A stretch of DNA of 5,478 nucleotides, taken from NCBI GenBank assembly GCA_030637455.1, contig DAOWGL010000084.1, positions 1-5,478 of the forward strand. Reading direction: 5' to 3'. This stretch comes from Candidatus Nitrosopumilus sp. (GTDB lineage Archaea; Thermoproteota; Nitrososphaeria; Nitrososphaerales; Nitrosopumilaceae). Below are positions 1-5,032 of this stretch, one piece after another (within the stretch, counting starts at the first letter, position 1; each line of letters opens with the position of its first letter). The position numbers and the translations under genes were made by a program. The notes under the pieces were generated by a model. The model was not told the DNA's origin and searched no databases. It saw nothing but the letters and a program-made list of their open reading frames with translations.

Positions 1-47
1 ACTTTACATTCAGGACATTGTGTATATTCTGCAAAATCCGCATTCAA
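1..47 (-). CDS. 5' end of a zinc-ribbon-like protein (partial)
   Basis: Only the first 15 codons plus two bases lie in the window; the gene runs off the left edge. Read leftward from a TTG at 47-45 it gives (M)NADFAEYTQCPECK. The Cys-x-x-Cys of CPECK is what the first half of an N-terminal zinc ribbon looks like. The TTG start is supported by a Shine-Dalgarno-like GAGG at 59-56 with an 8-base spacer and by an in-frame TGA further upstream with no ATG in between. A zinc ribbon at this position would suit transcription factor B, other transcription or RNA-processing factors, or many small thaumarchaeal zinc proteins, and the fragment is too short to choose. An ATG at 43-41 in another frame is also open to the edge but gives no recognisable motif and was not preferred. 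Confidence 0.45.
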   Translation of the reverse strand, partial: MNADFAEYTQCPECK

Positions 48-54
48 CGCTATT

Positions 55-60
55 TCCTCA
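55..60 (-). promoter_or_regulatory. Shine-Dalgarno for the leftward zinc-ribbon gene
   Basis: On the minus strand the sequence TGAGGA lies 8 bases (counted from GAGG) before the TTG at 47. GAGG pairs with the CCUC of the archaeal 16S rRNA tail. It is the main reason for choosing the TTG over the nearby out-of-frame ATG. Confidence 0.4.
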
Positions 61-199
61 ATAAATGAGTGTAATCATGAAACTTAACTATAGTAAAAAA
101 TTCCTAAAGATTCATTTGATTTTTAATTAATTTCCAAACAAATGTTAACCATCTATTCGATTATTGGAAGAATTTAAGGTTAGGCTAGAACTATGTTTA

Positions 200-213
200 T
201 GGAATTGATTCCA
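200..213. repeat. 14-base palindrome, possible operator
   Basis: TGGAAT-TG-ATTCCA is a perfect inverted repeat with 6-base arms around a 2-base centre. It lies upstream of both TATA-like candidates for fixA, a reasonable place for a dimeric regulator to bind. It is short enough to occur by chance in AT-rich DNA, and no second copy was noticed in the window. Confidence 0.25.
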
Positions 214-260
214 GTAATTATTTCATTAAATGTATGACTAGCCCTGAGAATTACTGTGTA

Positions 261-268
261 ACTTTAAG
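261..268 (+). promoter_or_regulatory. Candidate TATA box for leaderless fixA transcript
   Basis: ACTTTAAG resembles the archaeal TTTAAA-type box. Its centre is about 27 bases upstream of the ATG at 292, the spacing expected when transcription starts at or next to the start codon. No Shine-Dalgarno precedes that ATG, which agrees with a leaderless message. A second candidate at about 225-232 would instead give a leader of a few tens of bases. Confidence 0.3.
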
Positions 269-291
269 TGGGTAATGAATCTGGCAAGCTT

Positions 292-1170
292 ATGGAACAG
301 CTAAACATTGCTGTAATTATAAAATTAGAACCTGATTTTTCTGAAGGAAATGTAAGTTACAATCCAGATGGAACACTAAATCGAGCAGAGACAAAAAATA
401 CTCTAGGTCCCCATAGTGCAATAGCTGCTCATGCAGCTTTTTTTGGCAAGGTAATGTATGGGGCAAAAGTTTCCATTGGAACAATGGGACCTCCAATAGC
501 TGATTTAGCACTACAACAAGCTCAGGAAATCTCTGATGCTGAAGAACTTCATTTGTACAGTGATAGATTATTTGCAGGAGCAGACACATTGGGAACTGCC
601 GAAGTTCTAAAAACTGGAATTCACAAGATGAAAGAAAAAATGGATATTGTTTTTTCAGGACATAGAGCATCTGATGGAGAAACTGGACAGACAGGACCGC
701 AAACTGCATGGAAATTAGGATTTACTTTTCTTGGAAATGTAATTAGCTATACGATAAATATGGAAACTAGAACCATTCGTGCAAAACGTTTGATCAGCTT
801 ACAAGGTACTCCAAATATTATTGAAGAAATTGAAGCACCGTTACCCGTATTCATTTCAATTGATCCAACCTACAAATCTAGCTTTGACAAAATATCTCAA
901 AGACTTGCATTTCATAAATATAAAAAAGAAGCCGGAGAGCGCGCTGATAACTATAAGGATTATTTTACAATGTTTAATGCCCAAGAATTAGGAGTAGATG
1001 AAACTCTAGTAGGATTACCAGGTTCACCTACTATTGTATACAAAGTTGAAAGAGTTCCAAAGTCTACTGCCACAAGAAAAGCCGAAGTAATTGATGGGTC
1101 CGATCCTGAACAGATTAAAAAAGTGGTAACAAAAATGAAGGAAGCCTTGGATGCTATGGTGATTAAATAA
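292..1170 (+). CDS. fixA: Electron transfer flavoprotein beta subunit (FixA/EtfB)
   Basis: Beta subunit of the ETF heterodimer, a soluble cytoplasmic carrier that passes electrons from a flavin dehydrogenase or NADH to the quinone oxidoreductase encoded two genes downstream. From the ATG at 292 it has 292 residues, somewhat longer than the roughly 255-265 typical of the family. Family landmarks are the N-terminal strand NIAVIIK (residues 5-11), MGPP at 65-68, SDRLFAGADT at 90-99, and the nucleotide-binding loop ASDGETGQTGP at 126-136. That loop matches the D-G-D/E-T-x-Q motif that binds AMP in ordinary ETFs and FAD in bifurcating ones; which is bound cannot be told from sequence alone. An in-frame GTG at 268 would add 8 residues (GNESGKL) that look unlike the family, so ATG 292 is preferred. 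The stop codon shares one base with the fixB start. Confidence 0.93.
   Translation: MEQLNIAVIIKLEPDFSEGNVSYNPDGTLNRAETKNTLGPHSAIAAHAAFFGKVMYGAKVSIGTMGPPIADLALQQAQEISDAEELHLYSDRLFAGADTLGTAEVLKTGIHKMKEKMDIVFSGHRASDGETGQTGPQTAWKLGFTFLGNVISYTINMETRTIRAKRLISLQGTPNIIEEIEAPLPVFISIDPTYKSSFDKISQRLAFHKYKKEAGERADNYKDYFTMFNAQELGVDETLVGLPGSPTIVYKVERVPKSTATRKAEVIDGSDPEQIKKVVTKMKEALDAMVIK
1158..1163 (+). promoter_or_regulatory. Shine-Dalgarno of fixB
   Basis: GGTGAT inside the last codons of fixA matches the GGUGAU part of the archaeal Shine-Dalgarno consensus and lies 6 bases before the ATG at 1170. It supports this start and translation from the shared operon message. Confidence 0.55.
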
Positions 1171-2354
1171 TGGCAGAACAATTTAGACACCTATATGTTG
1201 TAATTGAACACGAAGATGGAGAATTTCTTCCTGTAAGTCTTGAGATGCTTGGAGAGGCAAGACGTCTCATGGATGATTTTAACTCAAAATACTCTTCAAA
1301 AGAAAAAGTAGTTGCAGTGATGTTAGGATATAACATACAGGATACCTCAAAACAATTAATTGAGTATGGTGCTGACGCTGTAATTTATTCTGATAATCCG
1401 GAACTAAAAGATGTCAGAAATACTATTCATACAAAAGTCATTAGTCAGATTGCACAAGACACCAAAACTTTAGGAGAAATTGAAGCAGAATATGCAACTG
1501 AAATACAAAGACCCAGGTACATGTTTTTTGCAGCAGATAGCATTGGCAGACATCTCTCATCTACTGTTTTAACTGAACTAGAATCTGGTCTGGCATCTGA
1601 TATCAATCAACTTGTAATTGAAGACATTGAAATGTCTCACCAGCAAAAAACTGGAGGTAAAAAGGAAACTTATGAAAAAACTTTAGAGATGTATAGACCT
1701 GACTTTTCAGGATTTTTGTGGACTACTATTCTTTGTCTTGATAATCGTAATCCAGCTTTTCCACGATACTATCATCCACAATCTTGTAGTATAATTCCAG
1801 GTGTCTTTGAAGTACCTAAACCAGATTCATCACGTGCAGGAAAAATAATTGAATTTGTTCCAATTATAGATACAGAAGATCTCAGAGTTAAGGTTCTTAG
1901 TCGTGAAATTATTGAAAGCAAGGTTGACTTTGAGACTCCACGAACAATTGTAAGTTTTGGTAGAGGAATAAAAGAAGAACCAGAACAAAATATCAAACTT
2001 GTAGAAGAATTGGCAAAAGAACTAAACGGAGAAGTTGGAATCACCTTACCCATATCAAAAAAACCATATCAAATCAGTTCAAGCTTGGATGAAAAATACA
2101 TGATTCCAGATAGAGTAATTGGAACTAGTGGACACAAAACAAGTGCTATGCTATACATCGCAGCAGGAGTTAGTGGTGCGATGCAACATGTATGGGGAAT
2201 GAAAGATTCTGGATTTGTAGTAGCAATTAATCCCGATGAGGATGCCCCAATAAAAGACGAATGTGATATTTTCATAAAAGGAAGAATGGAGGATGTAATT
2301 CCTCTACTAATTGAAGAGATAAAAAAACAAATACAAATTGTGGAGGCAGTCTAA
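1170..2354 (+). CDS. fixB: Electron transfer flavoprotein alpha subunit (FixB/EtfA)
   Basis: Alpha subunit of ETF, which holds the electron-transferring FAD in its C-terminal domain. It has 394 residues against roughly 310-340 in most family members. The N-terminal alpha/beta domain (about 1-215) includes SGLASD at 139-144 (family TGLTAD), RPDFSG at 176-181 and PGVF at 210-213. The C-terminal FAD domain includes GRG at 264-266, TSG at 319-321, YIAAGVSGAMQH at 329-340 and AINPDEDAP at 352-360, all well conserved. Extra length comes from a Lys-rich stretch near 155-175, an insertion near 195-208 and about ten residues near 298-310. The family Ser-Arg pair that contacts FAD aligns by eye with Thr292-Leu293, an unusual change. 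The ATG overlaps the fixA stop (TAATG) and has a Shine-Dalgarno, so the two subunits are translationally linked. Confidence 0.93.
   Translation: MAEQFRHLYVVIEHEDGEFLPVSLEMLGEARRLMDDFNSKYSSKEKVVAVMLGYNIQDTSKQLIEYGADAVIYSDNPELKDVRNTIHTKVISQIAQDTKTLGEIEAEYATEIQRPRYMFFAADSIGRHLSSTVLTELESGLASDINQLVIEDIEMSHQQKTGGKKETYEKTLEMYRPDFSGFLWTTILCLDNRNPAFPRYYHPQSCSIIPGVFEVPKPDSSRAGKIIEFVPIIDTEDLRVKVLSREIIESKVDFETPRTIVSFGRGIKEEPEQNIKLVEELAKELNGEVGITLPISKKPYQISSSLDEKYMIPDRVIGTSGHKTSAMLYIAAGVSGAMQHVWGMKDSGFVVAINPDEDAPIKDECDIFIKGRMEDVIPLLIEEIKKQIQIVEAV
2342..2346 (+). promoter_or_regulatory. Shine-Dalgarno deciding the fixC TTG start
   Basis: GGAGG lies within the last codons of fixB, 9 bases before the TTG at 2356. 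The only other upstream start codon in frame, TTG at 2338, lies before this element and would add six residues (MWRQSN) ahead of the Rossmann strand. The site therefore argues for TTG 2356. Confidence 0.6.
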
Positions 2355-2355
2355 T

Positions 2356-4224
2356 TTGGAAAAATATGATGTTGCAATAATTGGTGGAGGTTCTGCAGGA
2401 TTAGCTGCACTAAAACAACTATCCAATCTTGGCAAACAGGCAATTCTCTTAGAGGCCGGTTCAGCAATTGGTGCAAAAAATATTTCTGGAGGAATTCTTT
2501 ACTCAAAAAAGCCACAAAAGGGAACCGTAACAAATGTTGAAGAAGTATACGAGAATTTCTTAGAGGATGCACCTTTTGAGCGAAAAATTACCAAATACAT
2601 TCTACATTCAACATCAAAAGACAAGGTCTACTCTATGGATCTTACTGCAGCCCATGACTATCAATCAAATTTTGGATACTCTGTTTTACTAAACAAACTT
2701 AATTCGTGGTTCGCAAAACAAGCAATAGAATCTGCTGAGAAACTTGGTGGCGGAATAATCCCCGGTGTCCATGTTAAATCAATCACCTGGAATGAATCAG
2801 GTAATGCAATTATTCAGACAGATGAATTAGATGAATTTGAAGTAAAAGCAGTAATTGCAGCTGATGGTGTAAATTCAGAAATTGCAGATATGGTAGGTGC
2901 AAGACCAAAATTCACGCCTACACAGTTGTATCAAGGAGTAAAAGTAATTGTAAAACTACCTGAAGAAATTATTGAAAAAAGATTTGGAATCTCATCAGAT
3001 GAGGGTGCAGCACATCTCTTTGCTGGAGATGTCACACTAAATCATATTGGAGGTGGATTCCTCTATACAAATTCTGATACACTTTCAGTTGGTGCAGTAT
3101 ATCATTATCATTCTCAGTTAACAAATCCGTCTGAGCCATCTGCATTAATTGATGCGTTATTGAAAAATCCAATGGTTAGTGAATTCATCAAAGATGATGT
3201 TCCAATAAAATCAAAAATTGATAAAAGCTTGCCACAAGAAGAACAACTTCGAGTTCGTTTTGCAATGGCTAAGCAAATTAAAAGCTGGAATGAGATCCGT
3301 TCATCATATCTTTCTTCTAGTGGAAGACAGAGTCTAATTGATTCAGGTAAATACAAAACTAATGAGGATATCAAAACCAGGTTAGATGGAATTGAAAAGC
3401 AATTAACAAAGTTGGGAGTATCTTTTGGTTCTGATTATGTTGAAGCAGAATATGGGGCAAAGTTAGTTCCAGATGGAAAGAGATGCAGAATGAAAAAACC
3501 TTTCTTCAAAAATATCTTATTCATTGGAGATGCAGCCGGCAGAGGTGTCTTTGTTGGTCCAAAAATTGAGGGTCTCAATGTTGGAATTGATGATGGTGTA
3601 AGGGCTGCAAATGCTGTAGCAAGAGCAATTGACAAAAATGATTTCTCTGCAAATTCTCTTGGTGAGTATTATTCTAAAGAAACAGAAAATAGTCCATATA
3701 CTATTGATATGAAGCAAATTGACAAGAATTACCTAAAGATTTTCCTTGACGCTACAAAAGATATTCCAAAAGACATTATTGGTTCACGTTATGGTCCAAT
3801 TTTGAAAATGATGTCAAATGAAAAACTTAGAGGGATTGCTGTAAAGTTTGCAAATATTCTAGGCTATGATAAACTACTTCCAATGATTGAATCCGAGGAT
3901 ACATACGTAAAGATTCCAATTCAACTAGCTGAACGTTTAGGGGAGACTGTATCTCAGTCATATTCTCCAAGTGTTCCATCCCTTGCAGACAGAATTGGAA
4001 ATCTAAGTTATAATGATGATCATTCATCTCACATCAAGGTACTAAATCCTAAGAGCGAATTTATGAAAAAGATGGTAACTCTTTGTCCTACAAAATGTTA
4101 CACCGAAGAGAATGGAAATGTCATCATACAACATGAAGGATGTGTAGATTGTGGAACTTGCTCACAAGAAACAGAGTGGAAACATCCTCGTGGTGAAAAA
4201 GGAATTCATTACAAATACGGTTAA
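2356..4224 (+). CDS. fixC: ETF:quinone oxidoreductase fused to FixX-type ferredoxin (FixCX)
   Basis: Flavoprotein that should accept electrons from FixAB and reduce membrane quinone, here with its iron-sulfur partner on the same chain (622 residues from TTG 2356). Residues 4-33 form the FAD-binding Rossmann fold with GGGSAG at 10-15. AKNISGGILYS at 40-50, FGISSDEG at 210-217, GGGFLYTN at 232-239 and FIGDAAG at 389-395 follow the FixC/ETF-QO pattern, which separates it from geranylgeranyl reductases of the same superfamily. A block at roughly 289-360 has no counterpart in short bacterial FixC. The C-terminal 50 residues are FixX-like: Cys577 in CPTKC, then Cys596, Cys599 and Cys602 in GCVDCGTC, ending in PRGEKGIHYKYG, close to the end of bacterial FixX. 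These four Cys should bind one [4Fe-4S] cluster; Cys581 is extra. No transmembrane helix is evident, so membrane contact would be monotopic as in ETF-QO. One base separates it from fixB. Confidence 0.9.
   Translation: MEKYDVAIIGGGSAGLAALKQLSNLGKQAILLEAGSAIGAKNISGGILYSKKPQKGTVTNVEEVYENFLEDAPFERKITKYILHSTSKDKVYSMDLTAAHDYQSNFGYSVLLNKLNSWFAKQAIESAEKLGGGIIPGVHVKSITWNESGNAIIQTDELDEFEVKAVIAADGVNSEIADMVGARPKFTPTQLYQGVKVIVKLPEEIIEKRFGISSDEGAAHLFAGDVTLNHIGGGFLYTNSDTLSVGAVYHYHSQLTNPSEPSALIDALLKNPMVSEFIKDDVPIKSKIDKSLPQEEQLRVRFAMAKQIKSWNEIRSSYLSSSGRQSLIDSGKYKTNEDIKTRLDGIEKQLTKLGVSFGSDYVEAEYGAKLVPDGKRCRMKKPFFKNILFIGDAAGRGVFVGPKIEGLNVGIDDGVRAANAVARAIDKNDFSANSLGEYYSKETENSPYTIDMKQIDKNYLKIFLDATKDIPKDIIGSRYGPILKMMSNEKLRGIAVKFANILGYDKLLPMIESEDTYVKIPIQLAERLGETVSQSYSPSVPSLADRIGNLSYNDDHSSHIKVLNPKSEFMKKMVTLCPTKCYTEENGNVIIQHEGCVDCGTCSQETEWKHPRGEKGIHYKYG
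4075..4221 (+). other. FixX-like ferredoxin domain within fixC
   Basis: This is the part of the fused gene that corresponds to a separate fixX gene in bacteria. The order of landmarks is Cys-Pro, an acidic turn, Gly-Cys-x-x-Cys-x-x-Cys, a Trp, then Pro-Arg-Gly, a Gly and a terminal Tyr-Gly. Eukaryotic and some bacterial ETF-QO also carry such a domain. The Pro-Arg-Gly...Tyr-Gly ending is closer to stand-alone FixX than to mitochondrial ETF-QO. The domain boundary is approximate. Confidence 0.8.
4196..4200 (-). terminator. Possible T-tract terminator of the HD gene
   Basis: On the minus strand a run of five T lies about 25 bases past the HD gene stop, inside the last codons of fixCX. It is the first T tract downstream and may end that transcript. 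A run of five is weak evidence in DNA this AT-rich. Confidence 0.2.
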
Positions 4225-4225
4225 T

Positions 4226-4915
4226 CTAGACTTTAATTTTTAGTGTCTTTAATTCATTATAGCTTTCTTTCATTTTGATGTAAAAATCTTTTACAGTTGG
4301 AGGGAAAATAGAAAGTGCAATGTAAAAGTCCTCTGCTTCACTAATGTATCTAGTAATCTTTTTTGAATTTGGATTTTGAGAAATGAACTTCATATTGTTT
4401 AATCGATCACAGAGTTTTATAATTTTCACATCGTAATCTGATTTTGCAAGGGTAGCACAATAATCTAGAAATCTTGCAGTCTGTTTTTCAGATTCATTCT
4501 TACCTTGATAGTTTTCCAACGGTTTGGTTTTCAAAGTATTACTTATGTTGAATACGTATTCGCCAAATCTATGTCTAAAGTAGGCATCAAATCCATAAGA
4601 CTGGGAAGCATGCAAGTCTAAAATTTTCTCATCATCTTCCATCATGTCATGTAAAATTGATGAAACAATTTGAAGTGATGTGAGAAATTTGTTAGTTGTA
4701 TTGTAATGGCGAATGACATCTATAGTTACTGGCCAAATATGAGTTTCTAGAAAAGATGATTTTCCATCATCTCGTTTAAGATCTGAATGTGCTTCTTCGG
4801 CCAAATCTATGGCATTTTGAATAAAACTGTCTACTTTGATATGACCTTCATTTTCGATTACAGTCAAAAGATCTTCTTTTGTTGCAAAAGTATTCTCCAT
4901 CAATTCTATACTCAC
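4226..4915 (-). CDS. HD-domain hydrolase of SpoT/MESH1 type, no synthetase domain
   Basis: A 229-residue single-domain protein whose motifs follow the hydrolase half of RelA/SpoT proteins and the stand-alone hydrolase MESH1. Visible are AEEAH at 39-43, a basic/acidic turn with Arg48 before His59 (like the R...H of the first metal motif), the HD signature LHDMMEDD at 88-95 with His89, Asp90, Glu93 and Asp94, FGEYV at 117-121, and KLCDRLNNM at 167-175 with metal ligand Asp170. All four expected metal ligands (His59, His89, Asp90, Asp170) can be assigned. No nucleotidyltransferase, TGS or ACT domain is present. Likely activity is Mn-dependent removal of a 3' phosphate group from an alarmone such as (p)ppGpp, or NADPH 2'-phosphatase as reported for MESH1; the substrate is inferred. 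The start is taken as GTG 4915; ATG 4900 is an alternative five codons in. The stop is one base from the fixCX stop, tail to tail. Confidence 0.8.
   Translation of the reverse strand: MSIELMENTFATKEDLLTVIENEGHIKVDSFIQNAIDLAEEAHSDLKRDDGKSSFLETHIWPVTIDVIRHYNTTNKFLTSLQIVSSILHDMMEDDEKILDLHASQSYGFDAYFRHRFGEYVFNISNTLKTKPLENYQGKNESEKQTARFLDYCATLAKSDYDVKIIKLCDRLNNMKFISQNPNSKKITRYISEAEDFYIALSIFPPTVKDFYIKMKESYNELKTLKIKV
4232..4241 (+). terminator. Possible T-tract terminator of the fix operon
   Basis: TTTAATTTTT lies 7 bases after the fixCX stop, with more T-rich sequence up to about 4276. Archaeal termination commonly uses such U tracts without a hairpin. The tract lies inside the 3' end of the opposing HD gene, so the fix message would run antisense to it. 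This is inferred from composition only. Confidence 0.35.
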
Positions 4916-4922
4916 TTATCAT

Positions 4923-4970
4923 TCAAAAGTATGATCCTCCACCATACATTTTAGGCATATCTAGTACCAT
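4923..4970 (-). CDS. Possible 15-residue mini-ORF (MVLDMPKMYGGGSYF)
   Basis: Just upstream of the HD gene on the same strand, ATG 4970 opens a 15-codon frame ending in TGA at 4923. The peptide, MVLDMPKMYGGGSYF, has a Gly-rich, aromatic ending and is not the Lys/Asn/Ile-rich product expected of random AT-rich DNA. An in-frame TTG three codons upstream (4979) is another possible start. A TATA-like stretch centred about 30 bases upstream would suit a leaderless transcript. Its GGA-GGA glycine codons also contain a Shine-Dalgarno-like GGAGG, but this lies about 20 bases from the HD start, too far for normal use. It could be a leader peptide, a tiny protein or chance. Confidence 0.25.
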   Translation of the reverse strand: MVLDMPKMYGGGSYF

Positions 4971-4997
4971 GATACGCAAATAAACTACATTACAGAA

Positions 4998-5007
4998 ATA
5001 TCTAAAT
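4998..5007. promoter_or_regulatory. TATA-like box between the HD gene and hisS
   Basis: ATATCTAAAT is centred about 30 bases upstream of the hisS TTG at 5033, the spacing for a leaderless archaeal transcript. No Shine-Dalgarno precedes that TTG. Read on the other strand it is ATTTAGATAT, centred about 33 bases before the mini-ORF ATG at 4970. One box may therefore serve both directions, or each strand may use its own overlapping element. Confidence 0.35.
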
Positions 5008-5032
5008 CACTACTCTTCAACATCTAATTATC

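Larger units (their letters stand above)
48..291. other. Divergent intergenic region upstream of fixA
   Basis: About 240 bases of very AT-rich DNA separate the leftward zinc-ribbon gene from fixA. No RNA gene or convincing protein-coding stretch is visible. It should hold the promoters for both genes. Visible elements are a 14-base palindrome at 200-213, TATA-like stretches at about 225-232 (ATTAAATG) and 261-268 (ACTTTAAG), and T/A tracts around 118-135. The assignment as a promoter region rests on gene orientation and base composition. Confidence 0.6.

Noticed and set aside
65..130. A 21-codon rightward ORF, starting MSVIMKLNY, in the intergenic region
   Set aside because: Its Lys/Ile/Asn/Phe-rich composition is what AT-rich non-coding DNA yields. 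It has no Shine-Dalgarno and overlaps the likely promoter of the leftward gene.
183..243. Inverted GGCTAG/CTAGCC pair 49 bases apart flanking the 14-base palindrome
   Set aside because: Six-base arms with a long loop are expected by chance, and the arms do not extend. They are not centred on the palindrome.
268..291. GTG start for fixA, eight codons upstream of the ATG
   Set aside because: It adds residues unlike any ETF beta N-terminus, has no Shine-Dalgarno and no TATA-like box at leaderless spacing. ATG 292 fits better, though GTG cannot be excluded.
317..709. Long leftward open frame inside fixA, and similar antisense frames in fixB and fixC
   Set aside because: They lie opposite strongly conserved genes, encode no recognisable domains and are best explained as shadows of the real reading frames.
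2338..2355. Upstream TTG start for fixC overlapping the end of fixB
   Set aside because: It precedes the GGAGG site and adds six residues before the Rossmann strand. TTG 2356 has the correct Shine-Dalgarno spacing.
2356..4060. Geranylgeranyl reductase as an alternative for the FAD protein
   Set aside because: That family shares the Rossmann motif, but the FixC-specific motifs, the operon with ETF subunits and the FixX tail point to a quinone oxidoreductase.
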